A stretch of DNA of 64,000 nt from contig CAWKIA010000032.1 of the NCBI GenBank assembly GCA_963849635.1, forward strand, positions 232,617 through 296,616. The letters are read 5' to 3'. Each line of letters opens with the position of its first letter. The first letter of the stretch is position 1. The DNA is from CAVRUD01 sp963849635 (GTDB lineage Bacteria > Chloroflexota > Chloroflexia > Thermomicrobiales > UBA6265). The notes under the pieces were generated by a model that ran no database searches, was not told where the DNA came from, and saw only the letters and a list, made by a program, of their open reading frames with translations. The translations under genes were made by a program, and so were the position numbers. Below, piece after piece: positions 19,207 through 28,113 of this stretch.

Positions 19207-19596
19207 GTGAGTGAGACGGTACGACCCGGCAACGTGCTCCTCGCCGGGTGCCCGTCGCGTCAGGCGCTGGACCTGGTTGCCGACAAATGGACGATGCTGG
19301 TGATCAAGGCGCTGGCGGACGGGGTCCAGCGCTACGGAGAAGTGCAGCGCACGGTCGAGGGCATCTCGCAGAAGATGCTGACCCAGACCCTACGCTCGCT
19401 GGAGCGCGACGGGTTGGTGGAGCGTACGGTCCACCCGGTTGTGCCACCGATGGTGGAGTATCGCCTTACCCCGCTGGGCGCCACCCTGATCGAACCGCTC
19501 TCGGCGGTCTCGGCCTGGGCCGAACGTCATATGCACGAGGTCGTGGCGGCCCGGGAGCAGGCTGGTACTCCTGGATTATCGGTATCCGTAGGCTAA
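19207..19596 (+). CDS. HxlR-family winged-helix regulator
   Basis: A 129-residue regulator. Near the N-terminus is LLAGCPSRQALDLVADKWTM with the usual conserved Cys, then GVQRYGEVQRTVEGISQKML and LVERTVHPVVPPMVEYRLT. GTG at 19207 is preceded by GGGGAGG; the frame is open further upstream but crosses the operator palindromes. Divergent from the luciferase-like oxidoreductase, which it probably regulates. Confidence 0.88.
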   Translation: MSETVRPGNVLLAGCPSRQALDLVADKWTMLVIKALADGVQRYGEVQRTVEGISQKMLTQTLRSLERDGLVERTVHPVVPPMVEYRLTPLGATLIEPLSAVSAWAERHMHEVVAAREQAGTPGLSVSVG

Positions 19597-19716
19597 CCCG
19601 CGTGAGGTGGGTGTCGATGAAGCATGACGTCTTGGGATGGGGTGTGAGCACCATCGTTCCCTCGATCTGACTCCTGGAAGAAGTAGCGGCTATCGCTTTC
19701 TGAGACAGCTGGGCGC

Positions 19717-19750
19717 AGTACGGATTTGCCCGCCGGGGCAAATCCGTACT
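19717..19750 (+). terminator. Hairpin after the HxlR gene
   Basis: Perfect 14-bp arms AGTACGGATTTGCC / GGCAAATCCGTACT around a CGCCGG loop. There is no T-run, so it may be a Rho-independent terminator of a weak kind or a small repeat. The rest of 19597-19921 shows no gene. Confidence 0.5.
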
Positions 19751-19921
19751 CATTGGAGGCGAATACCGTAGGTTCCCGGATGACTTGCCCATGCAAGATA
19801 GCCATACTGCGTGCAGGCAGGCGTACCTCAAGGCAAGAACGGACGGGGGAACGCGACCGTCCACCCTGCCCAGGGCACACGGCGGCACGTTCCGGGAGAG
19901 ATTCGCGCAAAGGGGACACGG

Positions 19922-21590
19922 ATGGCTTTGACCGGCACCGATCTGCACACGACCCGACGCCGCGCCACGTTCGCCCGCCAATCCAGGCGAGATCTGCTCC
20001 GGACCGGGGCCATCGCCGCCGGGTCCGCCGGGGTGACAGGGCTGGCGGGCCGAGGCGTTCGCCATGCATACGCTCAGGAGGCCACACCGGCGAGCGAGAG
20101 GCGCGGGACGAGCGAGCGAGCGTCACCGCCGCGATCGCGGAACTGGAAACCCTGATCCAGGAGACGGTCGACAGTGGCCGGGTGCCAGGGATCTCCCTGG
20201 CGGTCGTCCACGAGGGCGAGGTCGTCTACGCGAGCGGTTTTGGCGTGCGGGATACGGCCACGGGCGAGCCGGTCGATGCCGACACGGTCTTTCAGATCGC
20301 CTCGCTCTCCAAGCCGATCTCGGCGACGGCCATCGCGGGGTTGGTGGGGAAGGGGCTGGTCTCATGGGACGACAAGGTGATCGACCACCTGCCCGATTTC
20401 CGCTTCTCCGACGTCTGGGCCACGAACGAGATCACGATCCGCGATTGCTTCTGCCACCGCACCGGCCTGCCGGGCAGCGCCGGCGACGACCTGGAGGCTT
20501 ACGGATTCCAGCGGCCGGAGATCCTGCACCGCCTGCGCTATCTCGATCTGGCCAGCAGCCCGCGGAGCACCTACGCCTACTCGAACTTCGGCATGACGCT
20601 GGGGGGAGAGGCGGCGGCGACTGGCGCCGGGATGGCCTGGGAAGAGGTGACCGCCAGCCAGCTCTTCGGGCCGCTGGGGATGGGCTCGTCCAGCTCGCGG
20701 AACGACGATTTCAACGCGGCGACCAACAAGGCGCTGATCCACGTGCTGGATGAGAACGGCACTCCGAACTCCTGGGGCGCCCGGTTCACCCGTGACGCCG
20801 ATCCGCAGTCACCAGCGGGCGGGGTGAGCACCTCCGCCCAGGGACATGGGCGAGTGGGTCCGGCTCATCCTGGGCGAAGGGACGGTCGGGTGGGACGGAG
20901 ATCATCCCGGCGGACGCGATCGCCGAGATCCTGACGCCGCACATCTAATCGGCAACGACCCGCAGTACGGCACGCTCCAGTTCTACGGGTTAGGCTGGGT
21001 GATAAGCACGGACACGAACGGGCGCACGGTCTATGACCACGCCGGGGCCTTCTCCCAGGGCGCCCGCACGACCGTGCAACTCTTCCCGGCGGCGTCGCTG
21101 GGGATCGTCGTCCTGGCGAACTGCTTCTCCTCCGGGGCCCCGGAAGGGATCGCGCCAGCTTCTTCGACCTGGTGTACCACGGCAGCATCACCCAGGACTG
21201 GATGGCCTTCTGGGACGCGCCGTTCCAGGGGATGTACGACTCGTTCGCCGCGGCAGGCGCGAGCTACAGTACGCCCCTGGCCGAACCCGGCGCCCGCGCT
21301 GCCGAACGATGCCTACACAGGCACCTACCGGAACGACTACTTCGGCGAGATCGAGATCGCCGAAGCGGGAGAGGGCCTCGAACTGCACATCGGGCCAGGA
21401 CCGGAGGTACGCCCGCTGACCCACTGGAGCCGGGACACCTTCACCTACGTGCCGTTCCCGGAGCCGCCGGCTCCAAGCTTGGGGTGATCTTCGAGATCGG
21501 GACGGACGGGACGGGACGGACGGTCCGGCTGGAGGATCTGCCGGAGGGTCCGGGGTTTCTTTACCGAGGGCTGGGGCGAGCAACGGTTAG
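19922..21590 (+). pseudogene. Exported serine hydrolase of the beta-lactamase/class C family, multiple frameshifts
   Basis: Starts with a Tat leader (QSRRDLLRTGAIAAGSAG...AYAQEATPA) after AAAGGGG. The catalytic domain follows in other frames: SLSKPISATA is the SxxK motif, YAYSNFG the YxN motif and YDHAGAFSQGA the HxG motif, so the active site is complete. A C-terminal DUF3471-like domain (APALPNDAYTGTYRNDYFGE) follows. Such proteins are esterases, D-amino-peptidases or beta-lactamase relatives. Indels near 20095, 20840, 20905, 21150 and 21290 break the frame; the family-wide conservation of the motifs suggests recent decay or sequencing error. The 3' end meets the convergent gene ending at 21587. 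Confidence 0.8.
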
Positions 21591-22124
21591 ACGGGGCCGG
21601 TGTAGGTGTCGGTGAGCCAGGCGTGTTTGGCGGCGGCATCGCGGGCGGAGAAGAGGTAGCGGTGCCAGGCCATCCGTTCGTGGCCGATGACGCCGAGTTC
21701 CCAGACGCAGGCGGCGGGGGCATCTTCGCCGGTCATGTCGACCCGGGTGAACTGGCTGCTCTGTGAGAGGTCAAACCAGTAAGGACGCTGCCACAGCTCC
21801 TGGTGGCCGCGCCAGACGCCCGGGATCAGGAAGGCATGGGTGGTGCTGACGTGGATCTGGGCGATGTTGAGGCCATAGGAGAGATCCCATTGTCCCGGTG
21901 GTCGCGGCCTCCGTGATCGTCTTCCGGGCCAGGGCGTCCAGATCCTCGGGCACCGGCACCCCGTCGCGGTGAACGTGATACCACTTGAAGATCCCGCCGG
22001 GGTTGCCCGGGATCACGATGGGTGACTGCGGGGTGGAGACGCGCCACTCGTGCCGGTAGGCCTGGGGGACGTTGCCGAGGGTGGTCAGGTCGAGGGCGCT
22101 GGTAGGGGCTGTCGGTATCGACAT
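21587..22124 (-). pseudogene. Hypothetical protein (one frameshift near 21897)
   Basis: Only the first half is an obvious open frame (MSIPTAPTSALDLTTLGN to KTITEAATTG). Moving by one base near 21897 opens a second half with natural composition: QWDLSYGLNIAQIHVSTTHA, then FLIPGVWRGHQELWQRPYWF, ending HAWLTDTYTGPV and TAA at 21587. The product would be about 179 residues, rich in Trp, Tyr and His, with no signal peptide. I do not recognise the family. It is convergent with the serine hydrolase. Confidence 0.6.
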
Positions 22125-22257
22125 CGCGGGAACCTCCGATGGATGAGGCAAGATCGGACCTTACCTTGCCGTGCCGATGGCGGTGCGTCCAGAGCCGGTT
22201 CGGGGGTGGCGGGTAGGGCCATTGGCGCCGAAACACAACCCGAACCGGCTGGTGGCG

Positions 22258-23172
22258 TCAGGATGTCAGCGACGGCCCGATCCGGGATGACGCGAAGGCG
22301 AGATAGTGGTCGACCGATTCGGCCGTCTGGTGCCGGATGGCCCAGTCCACCATGCGCAGGCTCATGTGCGCCCAGAATGCGCGCAGGGCACCGGCGTCCA
22401 TGGCATCGAGGCGGGCCCAGACGGCCGCCACGCCGGCAGGGGTCACCGCCTCGTAGGCGGGGCTGAACCGCATGCCCCAGCCAAGATCGAACGCCAGCGT
22501 GACCAGGCCAAACCGCCGGTCGCCACGGCCTACATCGCCCCAATCCACCACACCGGTTATCGCGCCCGCATCGTCCACCAGCACGTTCCCGAAATGGAAA
22601 TCGGTGTGGACCAGATCGGACCCGGTCATCACCGCTGACGGGTGGCGGCCGACTTCCCTGATCCAGCCCAGCAGGCGGCGGGTCCGGGCGTCGTAGCGTT
22701 CGAGCGATTCGTGCAGGCAGAAGCCGGGACCGCTCTGGGTGAGGTAGAGATCGAGCGGGGGTACGTCTGGCCGGGAGATGAGCAGCCCGGCGAACCGGTC
22801 GTTGAGTGTGAGCATCGCGGCGATCAGGCGATCGTCGATCCGGCGTGGCGGTCCGCCGGGCAATCGCTCCTGGACGACGACGACGCCTTCACCGGGCAGG
22901 TCTCGGACGAAATCGTAGCGGGGACAGGGGATGGCTTGAGCCCTCGCCAGTTCCAGGAGCTCCTCGGTCCGAGCCAGCGCCGCCAGGTCTTCCGGGCCGC
23001 GGGTGAGGACGCCCTCTCGCCCGTCGGGCCAGCGCACGAAGGCTGCACCGACCTCGCCTCCGCGAGCAGCGCCGACGAAGTCCAGCTGGATGCCGGGGAT
23101 CGCATTGAGCCGTCGCACCAAACCAATCGCGTCGAGCTTCGGAACCGGCGGATGCGGCGACTGGTCAGGCAT
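22258..23172 (-). CDS. Aminoglycoside phosphotransferase (APH)-fold kinase
   Basis: A 304-residue kinase-fold protein. The Brenner motif is HTDFHFGNVLVDDAGAITGV (catalytic Asp and Asn), followed by VVDWGDVGRGDR with the Mg-binding DWxD-like aspartate. The N-terminal lobe has the ATP-lid lysine-poor variant seen in APH relatives. The ATG at 23172 gives MPDQSPHPPVPKLDAIG; 48 upstream codons are Arg/Gly-rich and were excluded. The substrate may be an antibiotic or a sugar or choline; nothing indicates which. Upstream of it is the carboxylesterase gene. Confidence 0.82.
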   Translation of the reverse strand: MPDQSPHPPVPKLDAIGLVRRLNAIPGIQLDFVGAARGGEVGAAFVRWPDGREGVLTRGPEDLAALARTEELLELARAQAIPCPRYDFVRDLPGEGVVVVQERLPGGPPRRIDDRLIAAMLTLNDRFAGLLISRPDVPPLDLYLTQSGPGFCLHESLERYDARTRRLLGWIREVGRHPSAVMTGSDLVHTDFHFGNVLVDDAGAITGVVDWGDVGRGDRRFGLVTLAFDLGWGMRFSPAYEAVTPAGVAAVWARLDAMDAGALRAFWAHMSLRMVDWAIRHQTAESVDHYLAFASSRIGPSLTS

Positions 23173-23325
23173 GAAATCCGTCCTGTCGGGGCGCGAACAT
23201 CTCACCGGATCATCGAAAACCGCACGGGCCAGGGCATTACCCCCGGCCCGCCTGTGCGTACTCGATGTGCCAGAGCCGGACGGGCGCGGCCCGTCCGGCC
23301 AGCTTCGCCCGTTCAATGGTGCCGG

Positions 23326-23982
23326 TTACTTCGCGGCAACACTGGAGAAGACGTCGCTCAGCCAGGTTGAGGCGTCGGCGAGTTCGCCGGGTTCGATCCA
23401 GTGGCCGATGGAGTAGTCGCCGGTGGTCAGATCGGCGCCGGCGGCGCGAAGGGCGGCGCGGCCCTGCTCGCCGAAGGCGTGGGAGATCATCGGGTCGCTG
23501 AGGCCATGGCCCCAGAAGAAGCGAGTGCCGGCGACCCTCTCCGGCGTGGCGGCGACGCTGGGATGATCTGCCAGGAAGCCGCTGAATACCAGGACCCCTG
23601 CGAAGGTCCCTGGGTGGCGCAGGGCGTAGGCCAGGCTGCTGGTGGCGCCCTGGGAGAAGCCGCCGATCACGATCGGACCGGGACGGACCGGCAGGATCTG
23701 CGGCAGGTTCGTCAGGAAGTTTTCCAGTTCCGCCTGACCGGCGAGGAAGGTTTCGGGCTCCGGGATGGTACCACCCAGGAATTGATACCAGGCCCAGCCG
23801 CCGCCGTAGCCCCACTGCGCGCCGGGGAACGGGGCCTGGGGCGTGACGACGATGGCATCCGGCGGCAACCCGGGGCGGAGGCCCATCAGGTCGCCCTTAT
23901 TGCTGCCGCGGCCATGGAGCAGCACGATCACCGGGGCGCCGTCGGTGGCGTTGGCGGGGACGCTGAGGTCGTAGTCGAGCAT
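23326..23982 (-). CDS. Phospholipase/carboxylesterase-family alpha/beta hydrolase (MhqD-like)
   Basis: A 218-residue esterase. It has LLHGRGSNKGDL (oxyanion strand), the nucleophile elbow GGFSQGATSS, the acid in HGLSDPMI and the His in SIGHWIEP. Length and motifs match the PldB/YpfH/MhqD group. It is in the same direction as the ring-cleaving dioxygenase and MarR genes upstream, separated by an R1 repeat. In Bacillus subtilis MhqD (carboxylesterase) is regulated with MhqO/MhqE dioxygenases by MhqR, so the same detoxification role is plausible here. Confidence 0.9.
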   Translation of the reverse strand: MLDYDLSVPANATDGAPVIVLLHGRGSNKGDLMGLRPGLPPDAIVVTPQAPFPGAQWGYGGGWAWYQFLGGTIPEPETFLAGQAELENFLTNLPQILPVRPGPIVIGGFSQGATSSLAYALRHPGTFAGVLVFSGFLADHPSVAATPERVAGTRFFWGHGLSDPMISHAFGEQGRAALRAAGADLTTGDYSIGHWIEPGELADASTWLSDVFSSVAAK

Positions 23983-24000
23983 GGTGGGTCCTTTCGGAGA

Positions 24001-24282
24001 GGCGTCAGGCGTCAGGCGCTCAGGCGTCGGGAAGTCGATGGTTGCCTGAACCGCACACGCTGCCTGTCATCCCGAGCTTGTCGAGGGATCTAGAGGGAAA
24101 GGGCGGACGATGTCGCCGCGGCGTGCAAGAGCATGGCATCGTCTTCTCCGACCACGTTGCACCTTTGATCACCGTTCCCTTCGAGATCCCTCGACAAGCT
24201 CGGGATGACAGGTTATGGGATTGCTTCAGGTGACATTGTTTTCCTAGTGACGCCTGACGCCTGACGCCTGATGCCTGGCGCC
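24001..24282. repeat. R1 composite inverted repeat, copy b
   Basis: Inner arms 24065-24097 and 24177-24210 (GAGCTTGTCGAGGGATC and complement), core containing GCAAGAGCATGGCATCG, outer runs of GGCGTCA at 24003-24030 and its complement GACGCCT at 24249-24278. It separates the esterase gene from the dioxygenase gene. Confidence 0.8.
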
Positions 24283-25410
24283 TTACGTCAGCGGCTTGAG
24301 GCCCTTCTCGACCTCGTCGCGGCGGGGTTCGAGCCAGGCGGGGAGTTTGAGGGACTGGCCCAGGGTGGAGGGGTCCTCGTCGACGGAGAAGCCGGGCGGG
24401 TCGGTGGCGATCTCGACGAGGAGGCCGTCCGGGGAGCGGAAGTAGATGCTGCGGAAGTAGTTGCGGTCCATCACCGGGGAGACCTGGAGGCCGAGGCCGA
24501 GCAGGTGCTCGCGCCAGGCGAGTTGCTGCTCCTCGTCCTTGGCCCGGTAGGCGACGTGGTGGGTCTGGCCGACGCCCTCGCGCGAGCGGCGGGCGTTGGC
24601 GGGCCAGCCGAAGAGGGTCATGTCCGAGTGTTCCTTGACGGTCTGGCCGTCGTAGTTGGCCCAGAAGTAGTGGAGGGTGTCGGGGTCGTCCTGGTTGACG
24701 GAGCGCTTGACCAGGCGAAGGCCGAGGGCCTGCTCGTAGAAGTCGCCGGCGGCGCTGAGGTCGTCGGTGTGGCCGGTAACGTGGTGGATGCCGTGCAGGG
24801 CCATGGCGGGGTCGATGTGGCTGACGGGTTCCGGGTGGGTCATGAGGGCGATGTCGCCCTCGTTGCGGCCCTGAGGAAGCTGGCTGACCTTGGGCTGGAG
24901 CAGCGAGCTGCCGAGGGAGTCGGCGGGCTCGTCGATGGCGAAGCCGGGGCCGTCGGTGGCGATCTCGAGGATCTGGCCGTCGGGATCAGCGAAGTAGATG
25001 CTCTTGAAGTAGCCACGCTCGTAGGGGCCGGAGACGGGGACGCCGTGGTCGTTGAGCCAGCGCTTCCATTTGAGTTGCTGCTCGGCGTCGGCCACGCCCA
25101 TGGCGACATGGTGCACCCCACCGACGCCCCAGGCGCCGCGCGGAGCTTGGGGCCACTCGAAGAAGGTCAACAGGGTGCCGGGGGCGCCGGTGGCGTCGCC
25201 GAAGTAGAGGTGGTAGGTGTCGGGCACGTCGAAGTTGACGGTCCTCTTGACCAGGCCGAACCCGAGGATGTCGCGGTAGAAGTGCAGGGTGCGCTGGGCG
25301 TCCTTCGCGACCATGGTCACATGGTGGAAGCCCTCGGTGACGAACGGGGCAGAGGTGGATGACGAGGCGGGGGAGACGATCGGTTCAGCCACGGGCTGGG
25401 TCCTCCTCAT
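24283..25410 (-). CDS. Ring-cleaving dioxygenase, VOC/glyoxalase superfamily (MhqO/MhqE-like)
   Basis: A 375-residue extradiol-type dioxygenase made of tandem VOC modules. Metal ligands are expected from HHVTMVAKD near residue 29, HHVAMGVAD, then in the second half HHVTGHTDD and HHVAYRAKD, with Glu in LEIATDGPG and VEIATDPPG. The family opens hydroquinone-type rings or degrades quinones. Its ATG (25410) lies 26 bases inside the end of the MarR gene, so the two are translationally coupled. The pairing with MarR upstream and a carboxylesterase downstream copies the mhq arrangement. Confidence 0.92.
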   Translation of the reverse strand: MRRTQPVAEPIVSPASSSTSAPFVTEGFHHVTMVAKDAQRTLHFYRDILGFGLVKRTVNFDVPDTYHLYFGDATGAPGTLLTFFEWPQAPRGAWGVGGVHHVAMGVADAEQQLKWKRWLNDHGVPVSGPYERGYFKSIYFADPDGQILEIATDGPGFAIDEPADSLGSSLLQPKVSQLPQGRNEGDIALMTHPEPVSHIDPAMALHGIHHVTGHTDDLSAAGDFYEQALGLRLVKRSVNQDDPDTLHYFWANYDGQTVKEHSDMTLFGWPANARRSREGVGQTHHVAYRAKDEEQQLAWREHLLGLGLQVSPVMDRNYFRSIYFRSPDGLLVEIATDPPGFSVDEDPSTLGQSLKLPAWLEPRRDEVEKGLKPLT

Positions 25411-25948
25411 TGGACTGCGCGGTAGTGGAGAGAACGGTTGGGTCGAACGACGGTAACGATTCGAGCGAACGGCTCAGGGAGCGAAGAGAGCGGTCGATAG
25501 TGCGGATCTCGGCGGGATCGAGGGCGGCCCAACAGGCGGCGATGAGGGCTTCCTGGGCGGGGACGACGCGGCGATTGAGTTCCCAGGCGGCTGGGGTCAG
25601 GTAGAGGTGGTTGCCGCGGCCGGTGCGGGCGGGACGGCGCTCGATGAGTCCGCGCGCCTCCATCTTGTCTAACAACTGGGTGACGTTTCCCTTGGTGACC
25701 AGCAAGACGTCGGCCAGCTTCTGCTGGTTGATACCCTCATGAGCGCCTACCTGGGCGATGACATCGAATTGGGCTACGGAGAGATCGTAAAGCCGCAGGT
25801 GGTCGGCGGTGCGTCGGTCGATCTCCTTGAATACGCGGGCGAGGCGCATCCAGGCAATGACGGCGAGTTTGGTCGAGGGTGGATTCTCCTGAGGCGGGGC
25901 GGCAGTGCGGGCCTGCTCGTTGGTCGGTGCGGCGAAGGTGGCGGTCAT
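25385..25948 (-). CDS. MarR-family regulator (MhqR-like)
   Basis: A 187-residue winged-helix protein. Core: LYDLSVAQFDVIAQVGAHEG, then INQQKLADVLLVTKGNVTQL (recognition helix), LLDKMEARGLIERRPARTGRG (wing). GGGAGG lies just before the ATG at 25948. It precedes and overlaps the dioxygenase gene and carries its own operator at 25978-25993, so autorepression of the operon and release by quinones are expected, as for MhqR. Residues beyond 170 are Ser-rich and unconserved. Confidence 0.9.
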   Translation of the reverse strand: MTATFAAPTNEQARTAAPPQENPPSTKLAVIAWMRLARVFKEIDRRTADHLRLYDLSVAQFDVIAQVGAHEGINQQKLADVLLVTKGNVTQLLDKMEARGLIERRPARTGRGNHLYLTPAAWELNRRVVPAQEALIAACWAALDPAEIRTIDRSLRSLSRSLESLPSFDPTVLSTTAQSNEEDPARG

Positions 25949-25977
25949 GGGGCCTCCCTGGTTGAGATCTGGATGTA

Positions 25978-26006
25978 AGTTTATAACTAAACTATAGATG
26001 TGTCAA
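25978..26006 (-). promoter_or_regulatory. MarR-operon promoter with palindromic operator over the -10
   Basis: Reading leftward: TTGACA (26006-26001), 17 bases, TAAACT (25983-25978). The perfect palindrome AGTTTA-TAAC-TAAACT (25978-25993) covers the -10 and part of the spacer. The AT-rich patch stands out from the GC-rich surroundings. Binding by the MarR protein here would block transcription of the regulator and dioxygenase. Confidence 0.85.
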
Positions 26007-26333
26007 GAGCAGAAGCGAGTGGCCAGGGCGGTTCCCGGCCAAACCAGGAGGTTGTATCGGTGAACTCGGGACGAGGGCAGTCGCGGCTGGGACGCGCTCG
26101 CTGATACACCGGCGACAGCGCATCGGGCGCATTCGTCCAACCGGCGCAACTTTCCGAGAGAAGGGAGCAAACCGTGGTACGGCGATACATTATGAGAGAG
26201 ACGGCGGGTTGTATCGGGGTGACGGCTGGTTCCTGGGCGCGGAATATCCGGATCAGGAGGCAATTCGGCTACAGTGACCGGAGGCTCAATTCGACGGGCA
26301 CAAAGGCCACACTGATGGTCGGGAGATAGGTCG

Positions 26334-27266
26334 TTGCCGGTGCGTTCAACTACGGATTCCATGTCAGCGTCCCCGCTCCTCCCCGCCGTGGTCGAGTCGG
26401 AGGTCGCGCGGCTGCTGGGGCGAATCGAGACACCCGAACAGCTTGGGGGGATGAGCGGCAGCCGGGTGCTCCGGGTACAGGGGGAGCGGGGATCGGCGGT
26501 CGTCAAGGGTGGGGCCAAGGCGGCTGAGACCGAGTTCTACGAGGTCATTGCGCCTGTATTGGCCGCTCGGGGGGCTGGGGTGCCGGATCTGCTCTGGGCT
26601 GGAACGGCCGCGGGAGAAAGCTGGCTGATCATCGAGGAGATCCCCACGCCGCTCCCGCGCGAGCGGTGGGGACCGGATCCGGAGGTGCTCACCGCTCTTG
26701 CCCGGATCCATTCGGCGGGTAATCTCCTTCCGCCGCTATGGTCCGCCGATGCCTTCCGCCCGGCCTGGCCGCCGGAGACATCCGCGCTGGCAATGGAGGC
26801 GCTTGGAGCCCCGGGGGGTGGCAGCCTCAGCGACGTTGCCGTCGAGTTGGCCGGAATGCAGGCGAACGCCGCGCCGCTCTTTGTCCCCGCGTGCCCGCTC
26901 TCAGGCGATCCCAATCCCGCAAACTGGGGAATCCGACGCGATGGTTCTCTCGTCCTGTTTGACTGGGAACGCTTCTGCTGGGGAACGCCGGTCCTCGACC
27001 TTGCCGCGCTCGTTCCTGGCTTGGGCACGGCGGAGGATTTCCTGGCGGTAGCCGGTGGCTATGCTGCCGCGCGGACAAAGGCTGGTGACTCGCCCTTGGA
27101 GTCGCTGGAGGTCGCCGCCTTTGCCCGCGAGATCGCCCTGGCGAAGGCGTGGCATGTAGTCGAGTTGCTGGCGGGCATCGCCGCTGGCAACGGGGGAGCG
27201 GACAGGATGCTAGATTGGCTACGGGGATCGTTCCCGAACTGGATGCGGGCGCAGGTACGGGGATGA
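26334..27266 (+). CDS. APH-fold phosphotransferase
   Basis: A 310-residue kinase-fold protein of the aminoglycoside phosphotransferase family. The catalytic loop is SGDPNPANWGIRRDG (Asp...Asn of the Brenner motif) and the metal site is LVLFDWERFCWGTPVLDLA. A TTG at 26334 has GGGAGA upstream; ATG at 26361 is the alternative. It is followed after four bases by a NUDIX gene, so the pair is an operon. Substrate unknown. Confidence 0.8.
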   Translation: MPVRSTTDSMSASPLLPAVVESEVARLLGRIETPEQLGGMSGSRVLRVQGERGSAVVKGGAKAAETEFYEVIAPVLAARGAGVPDLLWAGTAAGESWLIIEEIPTPLPRERWGPDPEVLTALARIHSAGNLLPPLWSADAFRPAWPPETSALAMEALGAPGGGSLSDVAVELAGMQANAAPLFVPACPLSGDPNPANWGIRRDGSLVLFDWERFCWGTPVLDLAALVPGLGTAEDFLAVAGGYAAARTKAGDSPLESLEVAAFAREIALAKAWHVVELLAGIAAGNGGADRMLDWLRGSFPNWMRAQVRG

Positions 27267-27270
27267 GTGA

Positions 27271-27831
27271 ATGGACCCAGTAAGCGACATCGACGAACGT
27301 CTGGCCGCGTTTCTGGCAGGACGGACGCCTCGGATCACCGAACAGCTGCTTTGGGGAGGTCCGCTCCGGTTCGACGTGGCGGTCTACCTGGGGACGGATC
27401 TGCCACCGCTGCCGCTCGTCACGTCGGTGCGGGCGATTGTCCGCCGGGACGATTCGATCCTGGTGCAGCAGGATCGCGACTCGCGCCACATCCTCCCCGG
27501 CGGCCGGCGCGAAGCGGCCGAAGAACTTGAGGCGACGCTCCGGCGCGAGGTGCGCGAGGAGACGGGGTGGTCGATCGAGCGGCCGACCGTGATCGGCTTC
27601 ATGCACTACCACCATCTCAATCCGCGCCCGCCTGACTATGCCTATCCGTATCCGGATTTCTGCCAGATTGTCTACGCGGCGTGGGCGGTGGATTACGACG
27701 AATCGGCAGTCCTCGCCGATGAGTACGTGATGGGGACCGAACCTCTTCCGGTTGTCGATGTCCGGCGCATGGCGCTATCGCAGCGGGAGCACTTCCTGCT
27801 CGATGCCGCGCTCGCCCTCGATCCACCGTAG
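27271..27831 (+). CDS. NUDIX hydrolase
   Basis: A 186-residue pyrophosphohydrolase. The Nudix box GGRREAAEELEATLRREV-REETGW at residues about 76-100 fits Gx5Ex7REUxEExGU, with the Mg-binding Glu cluster intact. It hydrolyses a nucleoside diphosphate linked to another group; the exact substrate is not shown. It is co-transcribed with the APH-type kinase upstream. Confidence 0.92.
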   Translation: MDPVSDIDERLAAFLAGRTPRITEQLLWGGPLRFDVAVYLGTDLPPLPLVTSVRAIVRRDDSILVQQDRDSRHILPGGRREAAEELEATLRREVREETGWSIERPTVIGFMHYHHLNPRPPDYAYPYPDFCQIVYAAWAVDYDESAVLADEYVMGTEPLPVVDVRRMALSQREHFLLDAALALDPP

Positions 27832-27891
27832 TACCTCGTGCAAAGTCAAGTGTCCGCTCGGACCAAGGAGCGCTGCCGCCCCGACCCTGCC

Positions 27892-28040
27892 GGTCATTCC
27901 GAGCCTGTCGAGGAATCTCGAAGGGCGGGCGGTTACGAATAAGCCGCGGCTTTCGAGAAAACGGCATAGTTCTCTCGCAGGCCGGGGCAACACGGCTACG
28001 CCATCTCCCGCTAGATCCCTCGACAAGCTCGGGATGACCG
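27892..28040. repeat. R1 composite inverted repeat, copy c
   Basis: Inner arms 27892-27925 (GGTCATTCCGAGCCTGTCGA) and 28007-28039 (CTAGATCCCTCGACAAGCTC), core with TTTCGAGAAAACGGCATAGT. This copy is the most diverged in its left arm. Convergent NUDIX and HTH_42 genes flank it. Confidence 0.75.
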
Positions 28041-28113
28041 GGGAGGTCGGGGCACCTTCGTGACGTCGTCCTTCCAACACTTCAATGGCGGGCCATTGAG
28101 CTTGCACGCGGTA

